Part shown: positions 48,856-59,339 of the stretch, piece after piece
Position numbering within the stretch: the stretch's first letter is position 1
Layout of the letters: every line of letters starts with the position of its first letter
Source of the DNA: Palaemon carinicauda
Lineage: Eukaryota > Arthropoda > Malacostraca > Decapoda > Palaemonidae
NCBI RefSeq assembly: GCF_036898095.1
Contig: NC_090746.1
Location: 55,929,369-55,993,368, forward strand
Length of the DNA: 64,000 bases
Direction of reading: 5' to 3'
Notes under the pieces: model-generated
What the model was told of the DNA's origin: nothing
The model's database searches: none
Seen by the model: only the letters and a program-made list of their open reading frames with translations
Translations under genes and position numbers: made by a program

Positions 48856-50904
48856 TCATGTCCGCCTGGTCAACAAAAAAGCATTTGCTCCAACTTTGAA
48901 CTTTTGAAGTTCTACTGATTCAACAACCCGATTAGGAAGATCATTCCACAACTTGGTAACAGCTGGAATAAAACTTCTAGAGTACTGCGTAGTATTGAGT
49001 CTTATGATGGAGAAGGCCTGGCTATTAGAATTAACTGCCTGCCTAGTATTACGAACAGGATAGAATTGTCCAGGGAGATCTGAATGTAAAGGATGGTCAG
49101 AGTTATGAAAAATCTTATGCAACATGCATAATGAACTAATTGATCGACGGTGCCAGAGATTAATATCTAGATCAGGAATAAGAAATTTAATAGACCGTAA
49201 GTTTCTGTCCAACAAATTAAGATGAGAATCAGCAGCTGAAGACCAGACAGGAGAACAATACTCAAAACAAGGTAGAATAAAAGAATTAAAACACTTCTTC
49301 AGAATAGATTGATCACCGAATATCTTAAAAGACTTTCTCAATAAGCCAATTTTTTGTGCAATTGAAGAAGACACAGACCTTATATGTTTCTCAAAAGTAA
49401 ATTTGCTGTCAAAAATCACGCCTAAAATTTTGAAAGAGTCATACAAATTTAAAGAAACATTATCAATACTGAGATCCGGATGTTGAGGAGCCACCGTCCT
49501 TGACCTACTTACAATCATACTTTGAGTTTTGTTAGGATTCAACTTCATGCCCCATAATTTGCACCATGCACTAATTTTAGCTAAATCTCTATTAAGGGAT
49601 TCACCAACCCCAGATCTACATTCAGGGGATGGAATTGATGCAAAGAGAGTAGCGTCATCTGCATATGCAACAAGCTTATTTTCTAGGCCAAACCACATGT
49701 CATGTGTATATAGTATGAAAAGTAATGGGCCAAGAACACTACCCTGTGGAACACCGGATATCACATTCCTATACTCACTATGGTGCCCATCAACAACAAC
49801 TCTTTGAGATCTACTACTTAAAAAATCAATAATAATGCTAAGAAACGACCCACCCACTCCCAACTGTTTCAGTTTGAAAACAAGGGCCTCATGATTAACA
49901 CGGTCAAAGGCAGCACTAAAATCAAGGCCAATCATACGAACTTCCCGACCACAATCAAGGGATTTCTGTACTGCATTGGAGATTGTAAGAAGGGCATCAC
50001 ATGCTCCAAGGCCTTTCCGAAAACCAAATTGCAAACTAGGGAATAGATGATTACCTTCAGCAAACCTATTAAGACGTTTTGCCAGAAGACGTTCAAAAAC
50101 TTTAGATAATATGGGAGTTATGGAAATTGGGCGGTAATCAGTGGGACTTGAGCTACCACAAACACATTTACATAGAGGAGTAACATTACCAATTCTCCAA
50201 CAAGTGCTAAAAGCTCCTCTTCTTGCTAACTTGCGTAAAATAACAGATAACTTTGGAGCTAAGAAATCTGCTGTCTTTATAAAAAACAAAGGAAAAATAC
50301 CATTAGGGTCTACACCTCCATAAGCATCAAGGTCCATCAACAGAGCTTTAATCTCACGAGATCGAAAAGCTAAACTAGTTAGTTTAGCCTCAGGAAAACA
50401 AGAATGAGGAAGTTCAAGTTTTTCATTACTCTGTTTACTGTCAAAAACATCAGCCAAAAGGGTTGCCTTTTCCTTTGGACAGTGAGTGACTGAGCCATCT
50501 GGTTTAAGTAAAGGAGGAACTGTTGCATCTACACCAAAGAGTGCAGATTTAAGGGTAGACCACCATTTATGTTCCTGAGTTGTACCAGAGAGGGTTTCTT
50601 TTATGATTAAATTGTACTCCTTTTCAGTTGAGGCATAAACTCTCTGAGCTAAAGCTCGAAGCTGAGTATAGTTGTTCCAGGTCAAATCTGATCTGTTACC
50701 CTTCCAAAGGTGATAGGCCTCCTGATTCTCCAAATAAGCACGTCTACAATCATCATTGAACCACGGTTTGTCCTTCATTCGGTACCTTAGCACACGAGAA
50801 GGGATACGCCTATCAATTATGTTGACTAGATTCTCATTCAAAGGGACAACAGGATCTACACTATTATATAATTGTGACCAATTCAAGCACAAAAGATCAT
50901 GCAA
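48856..50904 (-). CDS. CR1/Jockey-type LINE reverse transcriptase, 682 codons open
   Basis: This is the only long intact ORF in the window. Numbering from the alternative TTG at 50904, RT blocks are: DYRPIS at 256-261, FGFRKGLGACDALL at 293-306, the first catalytic block GLDFSAAFDRVNHEA at 326-340, GVPQGSVLGPLLFILYTHDM at 384-403, and the palm VAYADDATLFAS at 412-423 with both Asp residues. KFEILGV-like FKILGVIFDSKFTFEKH and a conserved carboxy end (RSFIPAVTKLWNDLPNRVVE) follow. The residues before RT (KPWFNDDCRRAYL) are the usual linker after an AP endonuclease, which is absent. The frame is closed upstream by a TAG near 50930, so the copy is 5'-truncated. The enzyme would copy LINE RNA at a nicked target. 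Alone it lacks the nicking domain and a native start, so expression is doubtful. Confidence 0.88.
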   Translation of the reverse strand: MHDLLCLNWSQLYNSVDPVVPLNENLVNIIDRRIPSRVLRYRMKDKPWFNDDCRRAYLENQEAYHLWKGNRSDLTWNNYTQLRALAQRVYASTEKEYNLIIKETLSGTTQEHKWWSTLKSALFGVDATVPPLLKPDGSVTHCPKEKATLLADVFDSKQSNEKLELPHSCFPEAKLTSLAFRSREIKALLMDLDAYGGVDPNGIFPLFFIKTADFLAPKLSVILRKLARRGAFSTCWRIGNVTPLCKCVCGSSSPTDYRPISITPILSKVFERLLAKRLNRFAEGNHLFPSLQFGFRKGLGACDALLTISNAVQKSLDCGREVRMIGLDFSAAFDRVNHEALVFKLKQLGVGGSFLSIIIDFLSSRSQRVVVDGHHSEYRNVISGVPQGSVLGPLLFILYTHDMWFGLENKLVAYADDATLFASIPSPECRSGVGESLNRDLAKISAWCKLWGMKLNPNKTQSMIVSRSRTVAPQHPDLSIDNVSLNLYDSFKILGVIFDSKFTFEKHIRSVSSSIAQKIGLLRKSFKIFGDQSILKKCFNSFILPCFEYCSPVWSSAADSHLNLLDRNLRSIKFLIPDLDINLWHRRSISSLCMLHKIFHNSDHPLHSDLPGQFYPVRNTRQAVNSNSQAFSIIRLNTTQYSRSFIPAVTKLWNDLPNRVVESVELQKFKVGANAFLLTRRT

Positions 50905-50934
50905 AATCCCATTCTGGGAGTGAGCTCGTAACTA

Positions 50935-52035
50935 AAATTGGTCATACTTTTAAAGGTTTATAATGGTAATTGTTGTTTAAATTATAACCCTTAACATCAT
51001 AAATTATTACAAAATAATAATTAACAATAAAAAATAGAAATATTGATAAATTAATTTGCACTTTACCATTTAGGAGAGTAGTGACTGGTGTGATGGGGAT
51101 GAGGCAGGAGGAGGGGAATATCCCACTATATAAGAACTTGTAGTAAAATACTGTAAAGCTCTCTATTGAATGACTTTTGCTATCACTAACCGAATCACTT
51201 AATTGTTTTCTCAACACTTGGCCCTCTTGTGTTACACTCTTGCATTCAACTTTTCACAAGGAACCAATGTAGAGACGACTGCATTTGCCTTTTCTTTTAA
51301 AACGGCTTGAATGAAAAACCTTCCATTGTCAGTATACAGCACGAATACTGCATGTGCTAGTCTTGATAGTACTTAGCCACACCATACATTGCAAAATTGT
51401 TGCTCGCATACCGATGCAATGATCATAATCCAATTTGTCTTTGTATACTCGTATCTCCATTTTTTTGTATTCAAAGTTACTCAAAACCCAAGGCCCTACT
51501 GCATATCTGTGTCAGCTGTGTTTATAGTACATAGCATGTTCAGACAATATCAAGAAATCGTAAAAGACTTTGGGATGCTCATTGCTTGCAATTGTTGTTT
51601 GGAGATAGATTTGGCATAATCATATAGATAAGCAGACCTTGCACTGCGTTCCATGGTTTGGAGTCCCCTTTGTTGCTCAAAATTATTTAAACTAATTTTT
51701 GGAACAGGAATTGTTTGGTAAATTCAGATTCTGAATTTCATCAGCTAAATCTTGCAGATATCGCCAATTTAACTCTTATTTTTAGTAATGAATGGAAGGA
51801 AAACTGGATCTTAGCCTGATTTTGGTAAACAAATTTAAAATATTTTCTATATATTGTATCAGCCATATAATGCATAAAATTATGATCACTAGGTATTTTA
51901 GGGATGTCATACAATTGTAAATTTTAATAAAAATAATTTAATTCCCATAGATATACTTTACATGCATGCAGACAATAATGTAGAAATATAGATGTTCTAT
52001 TCACGTAAGGTTTCATGAAAAAAAAAAGAGAGAGA
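50935..52035. other. AT-rich DNA without recognisable gene
   Basis: No domain or RNA gene seen on either strand. A 91-codon minus frame (50942-51217) lacks motifs. Confidence 0.45.
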
Positions 52036-53912
52036 TGGATTTGTTATAACAACAGAGGATGAAGAAAGGCAACGTTGGATGGAACACTTTAGTGAGGTCA
52101 TGAATAGGAGATACAAAGTGAATAATTTGATTGATATACCAGAAACTGATGAGGACCTTGATGTGTCAATGAATGAATTCAGTGTGTTTGCAGTCGAAGC
52201 TATTATTAAAAAACTTAGTAGATGGAAAGCCCCTGGTTATGATGGAATAACTGGTGAGATGATACTGCCTGAAAATTAAATGACTCCCAGGGTACTAATA
52301 AAATTATTTTGTAGAATGTGGCATGAGGAGGCAAAACCTGATGAATGGAAGTTAGGAGTGTTGGTGAAAATGGCAATTATTGACTGATTGCAATAATTAC
52401 AGAGGCATCACACATTATTATTATTATTATTAGTAGTAGTAGTAGTAGTAGTAGTAGCAGTAGTAGTAGCCAAGCTACAACCCTAGTTGGGAAAGCAAGA
52501 TGCTATAAGCCCAAGGGCTCCAACAGGGAAAAATAGCCCAGTGAGGAAAGGAAATAAGGAAATAAATGGCATGAGAAAAAATTACAATAAAATATTTTAA
52601 AAACAGTAACATCAAATTAAAAACCGTAACATCAAAACAGATACTATGTGTCATATAAAACTATGAAAATAATTTATGACAGCCTGTTCAACATAAAAAC
52701 ATTTGCTATAAGTTTGAACTCTTGAAGTTCTACTGATTCAACTACCCAATTAGGAAGATCATTCCACTTACGTCAGTTTTCATGAAAATATACAGTATAG
52801 CATGCTTATTCTAGAGACTAGAGAGAAAGATTGATGAAAAGCTGGGAGACGAGCAGGATTTCAAAAAAGTAGAAGTTGTGCTGACCAAATTTTCACTATG
52901 AGACATGTTGTACAGCAATGCGTAGAATATAAAAATCCACTTTTTATGATATTTGTGGACTATGATGAAGTCCTTGATAGTGAGCACCAGCCAATTTCAT
53001 GAGCATAGCAAGTGCAAAGTTAATGTTAGTGGAGTCCTATCAAATGAATTTCCAGTTAACAGTGGAGTACTCCAAGGGAATGTGTCGTTGCCTAGGTTGT
53101 TTATCCCCCTCATTGTTTATCCTTCTAGAGTATGCTAATGATGCTGTCCTTATTAGAAGAGCACCACAGGATTTTCAATTCTTGTTTACCAGAATGCATG
53201 AAATATCACATGAGGTTGGACTCAAGATAAATAGAAGAAAGACAGATGATGAGAACGGAATATGCAATGGAATATGAAATATCATTAAAAGGAGAAAGGA
53301 TTAATGAGGTAGAATCATTGAAGTATTTGGGAATTGTAATCTCCAATATAGGGTCATTAGATTTGGAGTTTAGTGAAAGATTGAAAAAAGCAAACCAGAC
53401 AATGGCTAGGTTAAGTAAAATTTAGAAATCAAATTGGCTGAAATTACATATAAAAATCAGACTATATATCAGTTTAGTGAGATCTGTGTTACTGTATGGA
53501 CACGAGTCGTGGTATGGCAATGAAACAATATCCAACAGATTTAGCAGATTTGAGAACAAAGCCCTCAGAAGAATATTGGGAGTTAAATGGCAGGGCAGGA
53601 TTAGAAATGAAACTATGAGAGATTACTCGAGGGCCATATGTGGATAAGATCATGATGAGTGGTAGATGGAGATGGTTTGGGTATGCTCTTTGCACTCCAC
53701 AAGAGAGACTGGTTAACCAAATATTTAACTGGGCTCCACAAGGCACTAGAAGAGTTGGAAGAACCAGGCCTACATGGCTGAGAACTATGAAGCGTGAAGT
53801 GGGAGATGATGAGTGAAGAAGTATTGAATTAAAAACACAAGATAAGACGATTGGAGAAATCTGACCGAAGCCCTTTGCGACAATAGGAGTAGGATATATG
53901 ATGATGATGAAG
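52036..53912 (+). pseudogene. RTE-like LINE ORF2, interrupted by a nested insertion
   Basis: It starts with FVITTEDEERQRWMEHFSEV (about 52039-52100), open to 52279 with AIIKKLSRWKAPGYDGITGE. Then come LIKLFCRMWHEEAKPDEWKL and NNYRGIT at about 52392-52413, where another LINE is inserted. RT resumes at 52768 with LTSVFMKIYSI, KIDEKLGDEQ, FHEHSKCKVNVSGVLSNEF (about 52998-53055), a palm reading EYANDAVLI at about 53131-53157 (second Asp displaced from YADD) and HEISHEVGLKINRRKTD. The carboxy end has DKIMMSGRWRWFGYAL and IFNWAPQGTRRVGR (about 53640-53765). It ends in ATGATGATGA near 53910. Several stops and shifts are present. Confidence 0.9.
52414..52767 (-). mobile_element. 5'-truncated CR1/Jockey-type LINE insertion
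   Basis: The minus strand carries the last residues of the CR1-like ORF2 (WNDLPNWVVESVELQEF-like, about 52767-52700), its 3' UTR and ATT/AGT repeats. The surrounding RTE-like frame NNYRGIT...LTSVFMKIYS is restored by removing it. CAC is present at both junctions (52411-52413 and 52765-52767), a very short duplication or microhomology. This dates the CR1-like insertion after the RTE-like one. Confidence 0.9.
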
Positions 53913-54192
53913 GTTAGCAAGAATGTTGATAAAGTGAAATGTTATATTTAAGATCCTTATCATAATCCTTTAATACTGTAGTATCCTTACACAACCCTTT
54001 TATAGTATTCCCCATGAATGTTATTTTTTTTAAACTCCTTAATTTAACATAACCCTTGTATCCTTTAAGATATCCTCTGTGTTCTGTAAGGAACACTTAA
54101 ATTCTTAAGAGAGAGATATGAATACACAACCCTTGCCTACTGGGTTAAGCAGGCAATTCTTTATATAATAGTTTGTAGTTTTGCCTATTGTT
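53913..54192. other. AT-rich spacer
   Basis: No gene seen. Imperfect repeats of ATCCTT and ACCCTTTTA occur near 53950-54065. Confidence 0.4.
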
Positions 54193-54410
54193 TAGAATAA
54201 TAGTACAGTGGTAACGTGTTTGCCTATCATTTGCATGGCAGCAGATCGATCCCTGCCCGGGACCGTGAGTTTAAGCGGTTCACTGGTGAGGCCGCTGCTG
54301 TGGTTTAGCACCACAGTGGGGGGTTGGCTTGCCCAGTTGATGTTCTGGTGGGCATCTATTCTGATGGTACTCGAACTGAAAGAAGACACCTTTATCTTTA
54401 CCTTTACTAA
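54193..54410 (+). mobile_element. tRNA-derived SINE
   Basis: An RNA polymerase III type 2 promoter is visible. Box A is TAGTACAGTGG at 54201-54211 and box B is AGATCGATCCC at 54243-54253. The starts are 42 bp apart, as in a tRNA gene. The head is followed by a non-tRNA body (GTGAGTTTAAGCGGTTCACT, CCACAGTGGGGGGTTGGCTT) and an end of CTTTATCTTTACCTTTAC. There is no acceptor stem pairing good enough for a functional tRNA. Apparent ORFs on both strands are coincidental. Confidence 0.85.
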
Positions 54411-55029
54411 ACCATGTACAGTATATGTAAAAATCTGTTTTACCATACTGTCTTATTTAAAAACTCTGAAGGGAAAATTGTATACAATAATCTAGATCTA
54501 ACATCTAATTTATTCACTAAATGCCATATAGTACTTATTAGAATTGGTGCTTTTTTTTGTATACTGTATATCCTCTAATTCCTTGAAATTCTTAATAAGT
54601 AAATGAAACCTAAAAACATAAGCAATATATAATAGCTTACTAGGCTTAGATTTTAACATTACAATCCAAAAAAACTTAATTGTTCCTACTGAGACTACAA
54701 ACCCTACGTTCTTAACATAGGGAATAGGGAGAGGAAATCAGCGCAAGCTGGTGTATGACTACAAAAACTTTCAACAAGGTGTAATCAACCATCCCAGTTG
54801 TTACCAGGGATAGCAGGGAGAATACACCCCCTGCTCACTCATATCTTCTTCACTTTCATCTTAGCCGTGGGCGAAGAAAGACATTTCCTTCCATGTACCT
54901 AACTGGCTTTTGGCAAAAATTTAAACTTTTACTATTGTTTCTTTCAAATTGCGGTGTGAGTATACTCGAGGGTGCACAACATGTAAGTTTGCTCAAGCTC
55001 TTGTGGTACTTTCATGTCCCAGGACACAG
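54411..55029. other. Presumed 5' non-coding part of DIRS-like element 2
   Basis: No gene is seen. CTACAAACCCTACGTTCTTA near 54695 resembles ATACAAACCCTCATCCTTTT near 42389 at the start of DIRS-like element 1. A poly-C run lies at 55030-55048. Confidence 0.4.
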
Positions 55030-57420
55030 CCCCCCCCCCCCCCCCCCCAGTTGTTGCATTGCGTGCAGAGGACACTCCTGAACGGAGGTTTACTTTTGCT
55101 CAGAATGTAGGGAGTGGTATGCAGGAGGAGGAAGAAGTTGTCTAGAGGGATTCTTCTCCTTCAGGGTCATCCTCAAGGTCGAAGAAGTTCTGACTTCTCT
55201 CCCTCATCCCTGGTACGTACTCTCCTCTCTGACTCTGCTCAGTCGGTTGCCTCAGGAGAAATGGTTGAGTAAGAGTTATGGTCGTTTGACACTGTCAACA
55301 TGTGGGTCAAGCTGTTGCTTCCTTCTCTCATAGCAATGTGGAGGCAGTAGTAACCCTATGAAAGAGCTCATCAGACGTCTTCAATGGCCGACCTTAGGAT
55401 TTTTGGGTTCGCTTTCTCTTGTCCAGCAACTGAAAGCATTGGCGAGGGGTGTAGAGGTGTGCTTGCGTTGCTAGGATCTTACAGGATTCTTGTAGAACTT
55501 AGTGAGCGCTGTTACCCGCTGTTACTTGTCAGGGTATTTCTGAATGTCAGCAATTTCTAGGGAGGTTAGCAAACGTTGCAAAACACCTGTGTATTCCAGC
55601 TATTCTACTATTGTGTTCCCTTCATGCACAGGTGAGCGCGGACTACCTCGTCAGGTAACTCGCAAGTTACAGTTAAGCACATCCACTTTTAGCAAGAGTA
55701 GCAAACTGCCTAACAGTCCCTTTCAAGTTTCTGTACAAGCTATAAGAGCTCGTGATCATAGGCGATCACTTGTCTGCAATCTAGGGGACGCTCTTACAGA
55801 CCACTTTCTTGTGCCTTACCAGTAGGTATATGCTTCAGTACATGGAAAGGTCATCTGTGAATCAATGGTGCCAGGCTTATCTCGCGAGGCTCTCCATCAT
55901 CACTGCTCTCCAGGTATCTATGACAGACCAGGTTATGACAGTTTCTGGGAAGGTTGCTGAGCACCATAGTGACACTTTGTCTCCCTCTGACCTAAGGCTG
56001 TGTCGTGCTACAAACTTCAGTAACATGACTTACATTCCTCCCAGGGGCTCAGCCCTACCGGTGCCGATGCCAGCTCAGGTAGCCCATGAGTCTTCTTTCG
56101 ACTTCTATTGTCAGGCATCCAACGTTTTTCCGACTGCAGCCCCTCCGGTTCAACTCTTGGTACAAGAAGCGCAATCTTTAAGGTGGCAGCGCCACTGAGA
56201 GGCTCTAGAAATCAAAGCCAAAACATTTGGCATTGATCTAGACTGAGAAAGGTTGGGAGTAGTTCCCATTAAACCTACTCAAAAGCAAGGTCGACCTGGA
56301 CAGGTTGCTTCACCCCCCTAGTGACAACTTCAATTCAAGGACCCATAGGGTATTGAAGAAATCTCATCTATGGACTCTTACAGGCTCTTGCCTATTGAGA
56401 TCATGCACTCTTCGACCTCAGAGGCACTTCCCATCCCATCCCAGTGCCAGCACCAGAGAAACTGAATGGCAGTAGAGGATTCTTCTAACAATCTCGCCTT
56501 TTCACAGCAAGCCCCGTGAGCAGAAACATGCAAAGACCCTGCTAGAGAATTAGGACTCCAAGCCCTTGGAGGATAAAAGCTTTAAAAGTAGGTCCCGGCG
56601 ACTAAATCTGAGCCTGTACAAGAAGTCAATGTTGTCCCTCCTAGGTCTTGTTCCCCTATGGCCAACCCATATGATGAACTTGACTTTGATTCCGACCAAT
56701 TGATCGTCGATCTCCCTCCAGCCGCTAGCCCTAAGGCTACTGACACGGAGGAAAGCGAGTCAGTATCTGTATTCATGCTGGTTCTCGCCTGCATCCATAT
56801 GTTTAATTGACTTGTGGAGGCCCCGCACTCCCTTCCCAAGGGAAGATATGTAGCAATAATGTCCTGTGCTGTGCTTCAGGTGCCACTAAGCAACACTTAC
56901 CATGGTCTAAGTTGCCCGACGGGTTAATTGCCAAGGGCAATTCTTAGACTTCTGTGAGACGGGATTTCCTTAGGGCGAGAAAGTTACTTCCTCCATTTGT
57001 AAGATAGAGGAAGTACTATAATATCCAGGACGATTCTCGATCTCCTCTGCCATTGGATCAGGCAGTGTCAGCCATGTCTCCAGGTCTGACGATGGAAAAG
57101 CTGGCCACGCAGATGGTGATGTTCTCATCTGCGGAGGCACAGAACATCAAAAGATTGGTGAAAAAAAAGTCATCACGCTTTCTTGTGGATGGACAACTGG
57201 TCTAGCACTGTAGGCTTTTTAGCCACAGTTGAAGATCTCTGATCATGAGAAGCGAAGAGTTTTCAAGAATATCATAATTTCAGATACAAGGGCGATAGAA
57301 TTCTTGACACATAAAGCAGTGAACCAGTGGGCCAACTGGATCCTGAACAGGTGTGATGCCATCATATGTCCAGGTTCCAGAAAAAGGTTCAGAAGAGGGA
57401 AGCTCCTCTTCGTGATTTCT
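55030..57420 (+). pseudogene. DIRS-like element 2, ORF1 (gag-like), decayed
   Basis: At 55055-55117 the frame reads CIACRGHS, a TGA, then TEVYFCSECREW. The Cys positions match the module of DIRS-like element 1 (C-x2-C-x4-[C]-x5-C-x2-C-x2-W), with the third Cys codon turned into the stop at 55079-55081. Downstream are unassigned frames of 93 and 129 codons (55544-56198), an acidic block PYDELDFDSDQLIVDLPPAA (about 56667-56725), PHSLPKGRYV near 56825-56855 and QLKISDHEKRRVF with DTRAIEFLTHKAVNQWANWI (about 57222-57345). The end RSLALFPREDKETVMEKWRK runs into the RT frame. Frames shift often. Confidence 0.6.
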
Positions 57421-58620
57421 TGATTAGGTCTCTGGCCTTGTTTCCTCGTGAGGACAAGGAGACAGTGATGGAGAAATGGAGAAAGATGAGTCACGACTCC
57501 ATTTTTGGCCCACCTCTTCGGCATCTGATGTGCCTAGAGCTTCTTCTGTGGCAAGACAAGCAGAACACTGATAAAAAGTCAGTTCCTTTAAAACTACCTT
57601 TTCAGGGCAAGAATGAAAAAGCAGGAGGGTGGAGAGGAGGCAAACATGGTCGACATTCCTACTGCTATTCCATTAGTGGGAGGATACCTGTAACTCGGGT
57701 GGAAGCAGTGGTATTGCCACAGGGCCGACCCTTGGACATTCTTATGTCCTCTCCAAAGGGTATGTCGTCCCATTCACCAACTCTTCACCTCCCATTATTC
57801 GTCCTCCAATGGGATCTCCCTCTTTTGCAGAAAGATCAGCAAAGAATGCTGCCTTACAAGCAGAAGTTCAGAAATTGATAGAGAAGGGCACTCTCCAGGA
57901 AGTCTCCAAGGGGTCCCCAGGCTTTTACAGTCAACTCTTTCTTTTAGAAAATGCATCTGGAGGCTGGAGACTAGTCATAGACCTCTAAACCTTGAACGAG
58001 TTAGTCCTTTAAACTCCATTCAAGATGGAGACCGCAGCAACTGTCAGACAGGCTGTCAGACCATAAGAGTTCATGATTACGTTGGATCTGAAAAATCAGT
58101 ACTTCCAGATCCCAATCCATCTGTCTTCAAGAAAGTACCTAAGATTTGTTTCTTACATGAAGATGAACAAGTTTTGAATGTTGTTTCAGTCTGTTGACAG
58201 GTCCTCAGTTGTTCACCTGAGTATTAACTCAAGTCTCGTCTTGCGCTCATGACGGCGGTATTTGTATGCTTTCTTGTCTTGACAACTAGCTAGTTCTGTG
58301 ACTTAATGGAGACCCTTCTCCAACACTGCTCCATGTTCCTCAAGTTTTGCCAAGATTTAGAGATCGCGGTGAACTTAGAGAAGTAGTCCTTAGCGCCCAC
58401 ACAGAACCTGGTATACCTAGGCATGAGAATAGACACCCTACAAGGAAAAGTCTTCCAATCGCAGGAAAGAGTCATGAGATTTAAAGAAGTGGCTCGCCAG
58501 TTCTTGGCACAAACCTCGCCACAAGCACACCTGTGGCAGTACTTGCTGGGATATCTGACTTTGTTAGATTACCTGGTACCCAACAGTCATCTTAAGTGGT
58601 CACTTCAGTGGCAGTTGTAG
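57421..58620 (+). pseudogene. DIRS-like element 2, reverse transcriptase
   Basis: Blocks: MEKWRKMSHDSIF at 57468-57507, YVVPFTNSSPPIIRPPMGSP (about 57762-57822), LIEKGTLQEVSKGSPGFYSQ (about 57877-57935), ENASGGWRLVIDL, TPFKMETAATVRQAV and ITLDLKNQYFQIPIH (about 58076-58120). At the palm, CLDN-stop-LVL at about 58275-58298 stands where active DIRS enzymes have YLDDWLVL. The second Asp is Asn and Trp is TAG, so the enzyme is dead. The thumb, VYLGMRIDTLQGKVFQSQER, is at 58411-58470. Stops and shifts occur throughout. Confidence 0.85.
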
Positions 58621-58740
58621 ACCTTTTGGTCGAGACATGTATCCTACTGAAATGCACATCCTTGTGGGACCTTAGGAAAAGGAAGACCAGACCTTGTGAA
58701 CCTCAGATTCAAACCTTCTCAGGCAGGTAGATCTTTCTCC

Positions 58741-59110
58741 CTCTCCGGAAATAATAATTTTCACTAATACATCAAAAGAGGGGTGGAGCGCTTGCCTGTT
58801 ACAGAAAATGACCTTTGGGCTATGGTCCGAATCAGACTGGCAGCGTCGTATAAACCTCCTGAAGTTGAGGGTAACTTTCCTTGCTCTTCAACATTTTCAA
58901 CAGCTCCTTTGAAGCTACTCGGTAGTATTGATGAGCAGCAACACGACTGTGGTGGCATATCTAAACAAATAATGAGGTACTATTTCAAGGCAACTGTGCC
59001 AACTAGCAATCAAAATACTGCGATGGACAGAGAATAATGGGTTCTCCCTGTCAGCCAGGTTCATTCCCGGAAAAAATAACAAGACAAACTGAGCAAGAAG
59101 GCTCAGATAC
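58741..59110 (+). pseudogene. DIRS-like element 2, RNase H
   Basis: IIFTNTSKEGWSACLLQ at about 58755-58805 corresponds to the first Asp block (FTDAS-x2-GWG), with Asp changed to Asn. The next recognisable residues are SSNTTVVAYLNK at about 58930-58970 and SARFIPGKNNKTN near 59050-59095. These match the RNase H domain that DIRS and gypsy elements place after RT. Frames shift twice. Confidence 0.75.
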
Positions 59111-59339
59111 ATAGTTGTTTCCAGGTAGTCTTTGGATCCTCAGATAGCAAACAAAGTAATGACTGAGGGGCTCATGTACAATACATCTGTTTGCGACATT
59201 GCAAACAGATATATTTTGTTTTTGTTGTACTGCTCACTAGTGCCAGACCCACAGGGAGCGTTTCAAGACATCTTCCAACAACCGTGGGATCACTGGACAT
59301 GTATTCTCTCCCCCATTCTGCCTAATTAGGAAACTCCTA

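Noticed and set aside
49529..49807. Plus-strand ORF opposite the intact LINE RT
   Set aside because: Shadow of the minus-strand coding sequence.
54193..54265. Functional tRNA gene
   Set aside because: Boxes A and B are present, but the stems do not pair well and the sequence continues into a SINE body.
54192..54495. ORFs on both strands over 54.2-54.5 kb
   Set aside because: The stretch is a tRNA-derived SINE and the frames are coincidental.
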